From Crotophaga sulcirostris (taxonomy: Eukaryota; Chordata; Aves; Cuculiformes; Crotophagidae): a stretch of 64,000 nucleotides of DNA. Numbering within the stretch: the stretch's first letter is position 1; every line of letters starts with the position of its first letter. The stretch spans positions 370,509-434,508 of the forward strand of contig VYZB01000014.1 of NCBI GenBank assembly GCA_013397455.1, in the 5' to 3' direction. The translations under genes and the position numbers were made by a program. Under the pieces are notes generated by a model that made no database searches, was not told the origin of the DNA, and was given only the letters and a program-made list of their open reading frames with translations. Shown piece after piece: positions 1 to 12,700 of the stretch.

Positions 1-3000
1 GATGGCTGAGGCACATTCCTCAGCTAACATATGCCCACTGAGCCCTTGTCCCATCCCATGTCAAAGAGAGAGCTTTTGTTGGAAATGTGCATCTCAAAAC
101 ACTGCCTTCTATTGCTTGGTGCAATAAGCTAATCTCAAAACTATCCTTATCCTACCTCATGCATTGACAGCTTCTCCCAGCATGGAAACAGTGGGCCCGA
201 TTTGCTAAGCCTTGTGCAAAAAGAATTCCCATAAAGCTGTTCAAGAACTTTTGCTCCACCAAGAAATGCAGTATCTGACTCGTTATTTTTCAGTATTTCA
301 CTTATGGTTTGACACTTGCAGACCCAAGAAGGGGGAATGTGTGTTGTGGTGGTGTAAGGACAAAGCAATAAAAATTAGGTGGATACATACATTTAAAGAG
401 AATTAGTTAAATTGCATTTAACTTAGGTGTGAGCAGTCATTCAGAATTAGTGAAGTCTTCATTTGCTATAATTTACTTTCAAACTGGGTTATGGTAAATT
501 GAATTACCCCCTCTTTAATTCAAAATAGAAGCATCCACATAGTGATACAATTAAGCTAACCTGGTTTGAGAGTTAATTTGATTAATGTATCCAGACCCAT
601 AAAAGAGCTGTGGGGCAGTGCCTCAGTTCAGAGCAAACCTGGTTCTCTGATGGGCACTGGAAAGCATTAGCTCATTTCAGAGAGCCGTGAAAACGTCGCA
701 GGAGCTGGTTCCCCCTGTCCTGACCCATGCAGGGGCTCTCGGACGCTGCCTTTGAAACCTTGCTGAGCTGCTTGTACTCCTCAAGCTGTGGATCCTCTGA
801 TGCAGCTTTCTGAGCTTCTTGGCTCAGTGCTCCTTTCCTTGCCAAGGAACCATGTGGAAATGGCAGTTTGTTCATGTGACTGTACCTTGAAAAGCAGATA
901 AGAACTCAAAGAGTGTTGGTAAGAGTTATTTCAAAAATCCAACAAATTTTTAATGGCCAAAAACGTAAGGTGATTATCGTTAACCCTCTGTTTCCAGAGC
1001 ATTTCCAGAGCACAGGTAAACATTTACTTTTTTTAGCTACAACTCTCTATGTATTCCAGCCCCAGGAAGAACATACAGGTGCAGTGTCTATACTGCCGTG
1101 GACTTACTTTTGTTTCCCCTCCAAAGACTACACTTGTCTTAATTTCCTCTCAATTACACTCAGGCATTAACTAATACTGACTAACTACGGCCCAAAATAA
1201 TTATTGCTATCTGTTCCCTTTGTAAATATAACTCCAGCACTGAGCTAGAAGAATAATGGCATATTTACAGAAGGCAGCTAATTAAATTGAGCTTCAATTG
1301 CTTTCAGTTTGCCAGAAGGAGCCATTTTCACAGCAAAAAATGTGTGCAAGCCTGCATGCTTACCAGGAACAACTCTGTATAACATAATTCAGAGTTCCCA
1401 AGACAAAAATTCAGTTCAAGACAAATTTACACTGGCAATAAAAATCTCATTAAGGAAGATATGAAGATCTCTCTACTACACCACGACAGTTAAAAGAGGT
1501 TATCATTTTTTCAGTTTATTTAAGGAACAGTATATATTTCATTGTTCCAGAGCAGCTGTAATTGCAAGTGTCTTTCAAACACTGCTTGCAGTAATGCATT
1601 TGTCTTATGACAGTAACTTCACAACCAGCCTGTTGATGCATCTTCATTAGGACAGAAGGCTCTGGAGTTTCAAAGCCCTTCAATATGTCGTTTAGTTTTT
1701 CCCTGTTTTCCCAACCCTGGCTTCTGCACTTTGGAAAGTTTCTCCTCCCCGCCATTATTCAGCCACCTGCAAAGATTTCCTGTGGTCACAGTGTGTCTCT
1801 AAATGTTTGCACCCTCTTTTGTTCCTTTGAGATGTTTAGTTCAAACCATTCATGATAATTACAGAGCAGCAGTCCTTTGAGAAATCAAACTTTGAAAGGA
1901 CCATTCTTGTTGAAGCCTGTTGTTACCAGTCCCCAGGGCTTTTTCTGTTTTGCAAAAACAAAAGGAGGGGGTTGTTTCGGATTTAGTTTTGCCCCATAAC
2001 AAATAATGTGTCCTTCTTGTCCCAGTGTTTGGACAGAGAAGCCCAGCCTACTGATTGTTATTTATAGTCTTCCTTGCAATAGTTCACTGAGTTGCTGAAT
2101 GGAAAACTGATTTTTCTTCTCCTGCCTGCACATCGTTCCTGAATTTATTTTTATCTGTTGGAATTAACAATTTGGCAGGCATCAGCACTTTTCCCATGTT
2201 TAATTAATTCCTTTAATTTTGTGGTAAATGAGAATAATGCGGCTTAATTTTTCTATTTATGTAAAATTGATTGGTAATTATGGAGATCGCAGGAGATTTG
2301 ACTTTACAAACTAAAATTAAATGACCTCTCCATGAGGATGGCTTGGCATGTTTCGATCACTCATCGTGCGGAAGTGGAGATGGCACGGAAGCAGATGTCA
2401 CTAAGCTACATTTAGGTTACAGGATGACAAAATGTGGAAATTTGTCATTTAAAAATATATTGCATGAATGGAAACCAGCACCAGGAGTGAAACACAACGT
2501 GCTGCACAAACACTGTTCCTACCAGACCCTCTTCTGGTACAATGCCGCTTTCCTTTAATAGATGTGGCCCTGTTGTGCCTCAGAGGGCAGAGGAGCAGGA
2601 GGGGAATTGGATAAATGAATTATAGGGAGTGTCTGAGCTTGAGGCTGAGGTTACCTGGCTTTAGTTTCTTATTCTGCCTCAGGTGACTTCTATGCACTTG
2701 AGCAAATTTGTCACTGTTTTTTCCTGCTCTTTTGTTTTGTTTATGATCTGGTCTGCTTTGGCTAGTTTGAGGGCTGATGCTTTGTGGAAGGGTTTGTCAT
2801 GAAAAGGGAGCTCTGGTTCCTGTTGGAGACCTCTGTGTGCCACTGAAACAGACCATAAATAACGCTGCAAGATGTGCTCCAGCATCTGGTGGCTTGTGGC
2901 TGTCTCCAGTGATCCAGGACCTGGTGGGACAGAGATGCTGTAGGTGAGCTCTCCCCATCCCTTCTCTGTGAGTGAGTTGGCTTTCAAGAAATCTGGACCT

Positions 3001-5329
3001 GAGTTTGCACATTGAGCAAATCAGAGCTTCCCTGCACCTTTCTCTCATAGAGGCACTGCTGGGAGTGGCAGTTTTGGCTCCACCTGCCTGGCTGGTGCCG
3101 GTCCAGAGCTGATGCCAGCCTCCACGCAGCCTGTCGATTGAGTGCTTTTGGTTGAGCCAAGGCTCTAGGATGAGACACAGTGGGCTGGACCCAGCAAGAG
3201 AGAAGAGCTTTTGTTTAACCTCTGTCAGAAGCACCACATGTATTTGGAGGGAGTGGGACAAGCTACAGGGGTTTCTTTGAATTTAGCCTCAAAATCTAAT
3301 TTCAAAGGCAACCGCTTGCAAATTTCCAGCTGTCTTTTAGTCTTAATGTTGAAAGCCCCTTGCATTCCCCCAGGGGCAATGCTCAGCAGCCCTTGAAATT
3401 ATTTCCAGCATGTATTTTAAGTTTCAAAAGAAGGAAGCATGGGAAAAAACCAATCTAGATTCTCCTCAGTGATGCTGCATCAATACTTGGCTGCTCTGTA
3501 TAATGCTAAGAACAGCGGAGCAGAGCTGAGCTACCGGTTGCCAGCTAAGGAGAGGATTAGCTTTGCAAGCAGATGGACTGGCATAACTTAAGCAAGAGGG
3601 CAAATGTGTTGAAAAGTCAAACTGGACTCTGGGTGAAGGTGGTACAGCTTTTCCTCTGAAGTGCATCCACTGCAGAAACAGTGGGTGGGAGAGCAAAGCA
3701 AAAGCAGTTGTTTGGCTGGGACTTGAAGAGTGCTTTGCAGTGTGTCAGTGCAGCTTTGCTGAATGTTTGTTACTACCATTAGGTGTATTTACATTCCTGG
3801 GCAGCCCAAGAACTCTGACGTTGATATGTGATAATCAAATCCAATCAAAATATATTCACAAACTCTCAAGTAGGATCCATTTAACAAATAGCGTCCTCCA
3901 AGGTGGGCTGGAAAACAGGGAAATCAAGCAAATTGACAGCAAAATAATGTCAATTTTTTTTTTTCTTTTTGATCTGGGGAGGACTGGGGTGAGAGCCCAG
4001 GCTGCGGGTGCAGGGAGTACGTGCTGTGGTCACCCTGTGAAACCATCTCAGTATTGGAGTGATCTGGAATTTCTTGAGGTCCCTTGAAGCTTCCTGGTTG
4101 CAAGTAGATGATTTGAAAGGAATGTGACTGTTTTGGAGAGATCTCTATCAGTTGTTTTAATAGTTTGGAGGGCGAATTATTCCATCTCACACTTAAATGT
4201 TTATATTTAATGGCTGTTTATAGTCTGTTACTGTTGGAATAGAAAGTGTTGCTATGTTGCTGTAAAAGCTGAACAAATTTCCATCGTTTTAAATACAGAA
4301 CAGAAGTGTTTGCTGTTTATTTCTGCATTTTCTGTGTGATGTTTGACAATTTTTCCATCCTCATCTATTACAAAATCTGCAACCTTGCTAGGATTTAATG
4401 TCACACTATTATATTAAATTTCCATTTTTTTATTATTCTGCAAGTCATAGAATTCCCATTGATACCTTCAGGTTCCTTTTTCAAATTGTCTGCTCTTCCT
4501 TATTGCTGATTTATGTTCCTGGAGATCATACCTATCATTTTTCCATTTGTGATTGAATTTTTAAATTATTTTTACAGCTTGCATTTTAACTGGATTTTTT
4601 TTCCTTTTTAACTAAAGAAACCTTCTTGCATGGTTGCAAGGGCTTTTTGTTTTAATTCTTACCTCCTGGATATTATTCACTAGCGCTCAGTTGGCCTCTG
4701 AATAATTTTTGGTTTTTGTTTTGGCTTGCTGATTTATCAGAGTACCACCAGGAAGCATTAATGGTCAAACCAGTATCTGCAGAGACAAAGTGAATGCCGT
4801 CATGATTACTAGTAGTGAAGCCACAATGAATATTTAGGTTAATGATTCCTTCTCTTTATCTGTTTGTTTTTTTTTTGTATCCAGGGAGATTGACTGTTGA
4901 GCCACCTCACTGTAACTGCTATATTTTTCTGTTAGTAAAATAGCAGTTTCTAAAGTGTTTCCTGAAGTTGAGCCCCTGTGGTCATGTAACTTCTTCTGTA
5001 TGTTATGGCAGATGTATTTCAGCAGGTCTGGAGGGGTCTCAGAATGACAGCTCTTAATGCACTGTGGTAGCCTCTTATACTAACTGGGTCTTAAATTTAT
5101 AGAGCAACCTCTAATTCTCTTTTCTTTGTGTGTTGGAAGCAAAGAGAGCAGTTTGAGTCAGGAAAGAGCAGGAATTACAGTAATGGGTGACTCAATAAAG
5201 ACATAAAAGGTGCAAATTCAGTGAAGGACCAAAGCAAGATGCTGTCTTGGGAAGGGTTGGATCTAAAGGTGCACTAAGACCATCAGGCCTCCTGGAGGAG
5301 TAAGCAGGGGCTGAAACTTCAACAACTAA
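1..5329. other. Unique noncoding DNA, no gene recognised
   Basis: No RNA gene or recognisable repeat is seen in this stretch. Open frames are all under about 155 codons, overlap one another on both strands and show no recognisable domain. From roughly 4.2 to 5.0 kb the sequence is AT-rich with many T runs and no open frame of note. A more AT-rich block near 2.14-2.33 kb is listed separately. Exons of a long noncoding RNA cannot be excluded from sequence alone. Confidence 0.6.
2140..2330. promoter_or_regulatory. Candidate noncoding regulatory block (AT-rich, homeodomain-like motifs)
   Basis: The stretch is rich in TTAATT, TAATTA and related cores, including GTTTAATTAATTCC and TTGGTAATTATGG, and has no open frame. 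Clusters of such cores are common in developmental enhancers of vertebrates. That is the only basis for the call. Ordinary AT-rich neutral DNA would look similar, so it stays a candidate until conservation with other birds is checked. Confidence 0.2.
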
Positions 5330-5702
5330 AATGTTGGGAGTTGTTCAACCTGGAGAAGAGAAGGCTCTGGGAAGATCTTGTAGCAGCCTCCCAGGACTGG
5401 AAGGGGCTCCAGGAAAACTGGGGAGGGGCTCTTGATCAAGGAATGCAGAGGTAGGATGAGAGGAATGGTTTAAAGCTGAAAGAGGGGAGGTTGAGATGAG
5501 ATCTTAGGAAGAAGTGTTTTGCTGTGAGGGTGGTGAGAACTGGCCCAGGTTTCCCAGAGCAGTGGTGGCTGCCCCATCCCTGGAGGTGTTCAAAGCTGGG
5601 TTGGATGGGGCTTTGGGCACCCTGATGCAGTGGGCAGAGGGGTGGAACTGGATGGGCTTTGAGGTCCCTTCCAACCTAAACTGCTCTGTGATTCTGTGAT
5701 TC
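5330..5702 (+). repeat. CR1 LINE fragment, 5'-truncated
   Basis: A plus-strand CR1 retrotransposon copy, dead on arrival through 5' truncation. It opens with the last codons of the reverse-transcriptase ORF (the stretch reading TTCAACCTGGAGAAGAGAAG encodes the family's F-[ND]-LEKR-like motif). It runs through the 3' region with CCCCATCCCTGGAGGTGTTC and GGTCCCTTCCAACC, and ends in the tandem tail CTGTGATTCTGTGATTC. Several small indels and substitutions relative to the usual CR1 pattern suggest an older copy than those at 8.07 and 60.33 kb. The 5' boundary is uncertain by about 15 bases. Confidence 0.93.
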
Positions 5703-8071
5703 AGCTGAGACTGAGGATGTTGCTATGGGGGAGGGACTCAGGTTTTGGCTGTGGGGAGCAGAGCTGGTGGTTTGGCACTGCTGTCTGGCAGCACTGGGAG
5801 CGGCGAGGAGGTTGAGGTTTAAGGACGTGCTTCATGGAGCAACAGGAGCTGGATTAAGCAGAGAAGGACTGGTCAACTGTAGGAGCTCATGGTGGCAGAA
5901 ATGAAAGAGCAAATTGTAAGTAATTGCAAATAGCAGGCAAAATTAATTAGGACTGCAGCATGAGGTGAAGTTGCAGAAAGCAGTGCACCATGCTGGATGA
6001 ACTGCCTGCTGATTATCACAATCTTTGTTCGTCCACAGTTCCTCCAGGCAAGTCGTAGCCTCTTTGCTTGAGGAGTCAGAGGGACAAAGATTGGGGCCTG
6101 AGAGAGAGGCCTGTTCACTTGAAGTAGTAAAACATCAGTGATGCTTATTCTATGCTTTTCATATGCTTGTTGGCTGTTAGTTTAGCATTTTACAAGTGAG
6201 GCCAAGAAGAGATGATATTATTTTATCTTTTCAGGTTTTTTTTAAAAATAAATTTATTCTTCATGCCCCTGTAGAAACCAAGCTTCCCCCCTATTTTTGT
6301 TGTTATTGGCATTATACATAGATAAAACAGTTTAAGAGATTATTTTTCCTAGTTAGCTAGAGCAGAGACACAATATACCATAGGCACATCTGTCAACATG
6401 ATGCCCCTGCCTGTCTTTATTTTTTCAGTTTCCTTGTGGTCCATTTAAAATTAGATTACAACTGATTGGTTCCTGCATTCAAACTACTTTGCACAACGCT
6501 CCATCCACTGGTGTATAAAACAAAACTGAGGCAACTGGAAAGCCTAAGGGATCAATTCCAAATATCACTGCGTAATAAAAACTGTATTTCCTTAATTTTT
6601 TATTGATTCAACGCTCATTCTCCTGTAATGCTGCTCTGGTAATATTAAAACTCAGTGACTGACAGTGGCATCGCAGAAAAGTGATTTAAATAGCAGTACA
6701 AGGGAAGAAAGCAGGCTTTGCTTTTGCAACAGTTTTGCTGGAATTGACCCAGAGGATCTCCCTTGCAGGGAGGGAATAAACTGTGCCCCTTTTCCCCTTT
6801 GAAATGTATAATCTGTATTTGCTCCAGCCTCGTACGATGCTTGTGAATCCCAACAGGATGCCTGCTGTTGGCACCACTGCATGCAGCCTGCAGCCTTTAA
6901 AAGCAAATATGAATATTTGGGTAGTACCTGGGAACCAGTTATTTGTGTAGGGTAGGGAAGTGGTGTTTCTTCAGATGCAAACCCCAGACTATTCTTCATG
7001 GGATCTGTGGTACAAACCAGAAGAACATTCCTGTGAAAGGGAAGGAATTTGGCTAATTAATAGTTGCAAAATGTGATGCACTTACAGGTGGGAATTCCAA
7101 AGGATGTTACCAGCTTAGGATTCACAGAGCCACTCAGTGAAATGGGAGCTGGGCATGGGAGTCCTTCAAAGTGCCCAGGAGTCCTTGCCTGCCCATGGAA
7201 ATTGAGATGGAGATTTTGTAAGGTGCTGTGAACCTCCCCAGTCTGAAACGCTGTGTGATGGGAGGCGTTTCTCAGTCTCTGCTGCCTGGGAGCCGTTTGG
7301 CTGGGGAAGCAGAGTGCTCACAGCACTCTGGCATGGGTTTCTGCTCCCTACAGGCACAGACAAATAAAGGAGAATGCTAAAAATGAAATAAAACTTGAAA
7401 GTAGTTATATGGGAGCTCCAGCAGCTGCTGGATGGTAACTGGGTTCTCTGCTAAACAGGTTGTTCTGCTCTCATAAGGGTCCCAGAACCATAAAAAGGCT
7501 GTGACCCGGAGTCTGTTTCAGGAGTGGGGAAATGTTAATGGAAATGGTCTCCTGCAGGAGAGCCTCAGGGTCTCACAGAGACAATATTTCATGTTCAACA
7601 TAGGTATAAATCTACAAGATGTTTGTAGTCCCAAGCTTGGAAACAAAAGCCAGAGAAAGTCTGATCCAAACTGTCCCAGTTGCGATGTGCTAACCACAGC
7701 AACAAAACAGTCATTGATGGGCACGTCTGAAGTGACCCAAAACCTTTCAATGGTACCTTGTGAAGGGAACAGTGGCAGAGCCTCTTTAGGGGTTGGTGCT
7801 GGGAGCAGGTAAGAAGGCCTTCCCCTTGGCTCAGCCTGGTTAAAAAGTGAATTGGACCCACCTCTGAAAAACCAAGGAGATCTGGTCGAACCTCAGCATC
7901 TCCACTGAGATGGAGAAATGACGCCTGCTTTGGCATTAAGTGACCATTTCGTTTTCTCTGCAAACTCTGTGATTGTTGTTGATATCAGATTCTAATTAAA
8001 AGAGAAACATTTTTTTCACTCAGGCCTTGTCTGAGCAGCATGAACAGCCCCTTGTGCTGTGCATGCTCACC
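5703..8071. other. Unique noncoding DNA
   Basis: This lies between two plus-strand CR1 copies. AT-rich DNA around 6.2-6.65 kb is followed by mixed-composition sequence. The small open frames (up to about 120 codons) run on both strands with no family resemblance. CAGGTAAG at 7806-7813 matches a splice-donor consensus but has no supporting exon structure. Confidence 0.6.
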
Positions 8072-8294
8072 TTAGGCTTGATATTAGGAAAAAGTTCTTC
8101 ACTGAAAGGTTGATTGACCATTGCAATGCGCTGCCCAGGGAGGTGGTGGAGTCGCCAACCCTGGAGGTGTTTAAGAGGAGATTGGATGAGGCACTCAGTG
8201 CCATGGTTTAGATGATGGGTTGGTGCTAGTGTTGGGTTATAGGTTGGACTCAATGATCTCGGAGGTCCTTTCCAACCTTGTGATACTGTGATAC
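8072..8294 (+). repeat. CR1 LINE fragment with GATACTGT-type tail
   Basis: A 5'-truncated plus-strand CR1 copy. It begins in the 3' part at TTAGGCTTGATATTAGG and passes through GCGCTGCCCAGGGAGGTGG. It ends with GGTCCTTTCCAACCTTGTG followed by TGATACTGTGATAC. The tail repeats GATACTGT instead of the ATTCTGTG type seen at 5.7 kb. Its last 92 bases differ from the copy at 57.6 kb at only about three positions by eye, so the two belong to one recent subfamily. It has no coding potential. Confidence 0.95.
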
Positions 8295-9339
8295 CTCACT
8301 GCAGGGGGTGGGAGCTAACACTGCCGCAAGCTGAGCCAGGGGCAGCCCCCATCACACCAGGGGTTCTCTCACCCTGGGTCCCCTGAGGGGCGAGCACCCT
8401 GTGCCGTCGCTGCTGCCCAGAGTGGAGGGCTGGGGTCTGAGATGTAGCTCCAGACTTGGTTTGTGCTGGCTGAAATCTGGCAGTAGCATTGTTCGAGTGT
8501 GATACTGAATGACTATTGAGTGTGCCTCTAAGATAAAGTCATTATTTAGGAGCTCATTAAAGTACTGGCCTTGAAAAAATATCTCGCCGCTAATATCCTC
8601 TTCCATCACTGTGTCAGGGATCAGAGCTGGTTTAGAGAGGGCTCTGTGTGCTCTGCAGTCACCTCCTTCCTCTTGCCCGGGGGGCTGCTGGGTCCAGGGC
8701 TGGGAGAAACCTTTTTTAAGCCTAGAGCTAAGAAAGGCAGGTGTTAACAGGAGTGAAGTAACTCTGGCAAAGTCCCTTGGCACTCTCAGTTCCAGAAAAA
8801 AAAGACCCTCTGGCTATTTTCTCTCTACCCCTTCCTTGAGTACCTGGGGTATTGCTCCCTCCCATGAAAGCGCATTTCTCCCTCTTGGTTTCCTACTGAG
8901 CTTTCCCCTTTCTTTCCTCGTGCTCTGGAGATTCACCTCTTGCTGTGCCCGCAGGATTTGCAGCAGGAAGGGAGAGAGCAGCCTCTGCTCTCCTGTGTGC
9001 TGGGAGGTGGTTGGAGCCCCAGGAGCCACTGTGGGCGCTTGTCCCATGGGGACAGTTCTGAGCCCACAACTTGAGGAGCAGCACGGGGCTGCCTGCTTTC
9101 AGCTACTTGAAGGTAACTTTGAAAAGGTCAAAACTTAATGGAGAGGAAGCGCTTGCTCGCAGCCCCATCGCAGTCCTTGAGGTGTGTTCTCTCAGCATTA
9201 CTGCTCTGTTGGCAGGTAGCAAGTTTCTCAACTCATAAGGGCAGGATTCTTGGAGACAGCAAGTGTCCATGCTGGAGAGCCTGTTTGCAATCCACCTTTC
9301 CTCTGGACAGTGTGCAAAGCCCTGCTGGAGCTTAAATAA

Positions 9340-9790
9340 ATATTAATTTGCAGTAATGGCATTTAATCCTTTCCAAACCATAATTTACAGTATCAAATTA
9401 TTATCATAATATCTGATCTGCAGTTCGTAATGCTTTATTGTTATCCCATTACAGGGAGTTCTGCTGGCACTGCATATTGTCTATTTCTCTTACAAATGTT
9501 CTACAGAAACCTTATTAATTATTAGTCTCATAAAACACCTGTTAATGTTACCATTTTAATAAATCTCCTCCTTAATTAAATTAGGCGATTCTGATAGTAA
9601 TCCTCTAATGTCCACTGCTTTTCTGTTCTCATCACAGTCTGATTGTAGAGTGGGAAGCAGTGTTCAATTATAATTAATGTAGGTCATAATTCAGCACCAA
9701 ATTATAACATATAAAGCCATATGATTGTTGAGGAATATAATAGATCTCCACACTAAAGTGTCACTTGGATTGATTAGTGCTGTTTCTGGA
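9340..9790. promoter_or_regulatory. Candidate conserved noncoding element, TAAT/ATTA-dense
   Basis: About 450 bases packed with homeodomain-type cores: TATTAATTTG, TTATTAATTATTAG, CCTTAATTAAATTAGG, CAATTATAATTAATG and CATAATTCAG among others. There is no substantial open frame and no repeat signature. The block sits abruptly between GC-richer sequence on its left and a T-rich run near 9.83 kb on its right. Such islands in vertebrate gene deserts are often enhancers of developmental genes. Here that is inference from composition only. Confidence 0.3.
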
Positions 9791-12700
9791 GCCTTGTTAG
9801 AGGTGAGAAAAGGCCTAATTCAAAAAGATCTTTTTTTCTTTTCTTTTTCTCTCTTTTTGTCTTAAATTCATGCACTCTGTTTCCTCCTCGATAAGCAGCA
9901 TCTAATTCAGCTACTTTGGTACAGTGCTCCCAACACCTCCTTTCCCACTTGTATTTTATCTCTAAAGCTGGCCTTTTTTTATTTTTTTGTAAAGGCAGAC
10001 TACATGATGATTTTATTTAATGATTTAATATAACTTTTCCTCCTGGGAAAGGTGCAAGAAATCTTGCTGATCTATTACTGCTGTTACCCAAGCATGAAAG
10101 TACAGTTATATATAATACAGGAATACTAAAGCTATAAGCAAAAAATTAAAAGTATATCAGAATGAAGACCTTACCCTAGCTAAAAAGTTGATTAGGCACC
10201 AGGAAGGTTTCCCACACTGGAGCATACATGCTGCTCACTTGGGTCCAAGTCAGTTCCTCTCTGGTAAGGAATGTCTTGGGAGAAAGCTGTCCTGGAGGCC
10301 GTGCTGATGCTCACCCAGATCCTGTTCACATGTGGGATCTGGGCTCCTCTCAGCCTTGACTGCTTCTTTTTGTTTTTCGGGGTAGAGCTGTGCCATGTTT
10401 TCTGGGGATCAGTGATGATCTCTTATCTTGCAGGAAACTCTGGAGCAAAGAGCAGAGCTTTCCTGAGGCCGTAGCAAGAACCTGACCCTCAGCTCTCCAG
10501 ATCTTTTCTGCTACTGGGAAAAGGCTCTGTTTTACTTTGCTTCACTGCTTGCCTCCCCTCCCATCACACTCATTTGCCTTCTCCATGACAGCTGCAGTCG
10601 TTTATTGCCCAGGAATGCAATGTAGCAAAATGTCATCTGTGGTTTTAATTGATTTTAATATAACTTAGAAGCTTATGTGGTAGCAGTGCTTCTTCAGGGT
10701 CTTCTTGCCCTGTACATGCCTGCTTCCTCCTCCCCTGCCCGTCCTCCTGCTCTTCTGTGGGCTCTGGAATCTGGCCCCTGTGAACCCAGTTGAATGCCCT
10801 CCTCAGTAGGGTGTCGGCAGCTTCTTGGCCCATTTCATGAAGTGGAACCCATCTCTCTCCAGTAATCCTTCTTTCTGAAAGAGAATCCTGTGTTTACAAC
10901 TTCTGAATCGTTTGTGAATCAGCCGAGGGATACTTTGGCTACTTCGTATGTGATCTGACCCTTTAAAAAAACTTACTTTCTTCCTTTTAAAACTGAATTG
11001 CGCGCCAAACATGTTTTGGAGAGAAAAAGCTGCAAGCTTCATTTGGAATATGTTGAAATGAAATATATTGACTTTTGAAAAATGAAACATTTTGGTGTGT
11101 TTAGATTATTTGCCTCATGTTTTCCCACAGTGGAAATACTTTATCATTTTTTTTTTCTACATTGGCTCATAGCTTGCTGAAACTGTTATTTGTATTACTT
11201 CTGCAATATTAGCTTTGGTTGCTTGTTTGCTCAGCTCCAGCTCAATCAGGTTGGGGGTCTGCATTCCTGCCCCATGTGTGTGCATACTGCATACCCTTTC
11301 AGGCAGGGACTGAACAAGGACAGAAGATGAGGACTTCAATCTCAAGTCACTGAAAACAGGAAATAAGTGGAAATCCAGGAAAAGATGCTGTGGAATTTGG
11401 ATTACTAGAAACAAGTGTGTGACTTCTGCCTCAGGAGGCCTGATCCTGCCCAGCAATACCTTCGTGTCTCGGAGGGTGCTCCTTGGTCCGTGCAGCTTGT
11501 TTGCTCTTTCTTCACCTCCAGTGGTGTTTTAGTGATTGACTGAGCTGCCGGCTTGCGAGGTGAGGGCTCTGTGGGGCTGGGTCCAACTTGCTGGCATGGT
11601 TGCAGTAGCATCCTTTCTGCTGTGGCCCAGGGCAGTGCAGAGCACAGCTGTGCCGTGCAGTGAACGCCTTTCCCACGTCCTGCACAAAGACAATCACTTA
11701 CTGCACATTAGCAGGATGTAGTGGAAAATTTATGTATGATTTCTCTCTGTTCAGATCAAATCATTCTGCAAGAGAAGTGGGCCTCAACAGAGCTGAATGG
11801 CTCAGAGAATGGGTCCTATCAAGGCTGATAATCTTCACTAGCGATAACACAGTGGATTATACAGCAACTGGATGTTGGAAGTATGCTGACCTTAATCTCC
11901 CTTAACTTTGGTTTTCTCTCCCATCTGATAATAATAGAGAAAGTACAACATGCGCCATAGAAGATTACACACATCCTGCCACACTTCGCAGATGGCTGAT
12001 AGAAAAATCAGAGACAATGCTAAAATAATTAAAAAGCCCACAAAAATAAACCAGTGTATTCGGCTCCTTTTGTGAGGCTGTGGCTAAGGGAACTGAGCCA
12101 GCCGGCCTGAAGTGCACAATATAAATGTAAGTAGATCTTATTAAGATTCTGTGTGGCTGTTAAAGCATCCTCAGCTGTTGCTTCCAGCTTAGCATCGCCG
12201 CTAATGGGGAAGAGAGGGAGAGATTAGTTTAGGCTACTTTGAGACACTACAGATATACGCAGGAGGCATCTTCTGTTGCTGGAACTTGTATTTCACTGAC
12301 CTGCTATGTGACGAGTGGAGTGCCAAAAATACAGAAGAGCTGGCACATAAAATCCATGTCTACTCCATCTACTCTGTCAAGGCTGAAAAAAGAGTCCTGA
12401 ATGAGCCTTGGAGAGTCAACAAATCACTAAAACAGCAGCTAAAAGAGGAAGTTCAGCAGGAGTTCAAGTCATTAAAATTCCCTCTAATGTATGCTCTCAC
12501 AGACCAGCAGGCTGAACGTGATCCGGGCGAGCGGAAGGATGTGTGTGAACTTGTACTCAAGTAGAAAATGGACCAGGTTGATGTGACTGACCTTCAGCGT
12601 TGAAGCCTGATCGTTCCTGCCATTTGAGATGGCAGTGCAGGAAGGAAAGGTCAGGGGCGCAGCTCTTAGCTGGAGATGGTGAGAAATCTGCTTTTGGCTC

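Noticed and set aside
8611..9138. 175-codon plus-strand open frame
   Set aside because: GC-richer local sequence with overlapping minus-strand frames. No recognisable domain; probably chance.
12286..12564. 92-codon plus-strand frame with a charged, protein-like composition
   Set aside because: No start context, splice frame or recognised domain. The length is unremarkable for random sequence.
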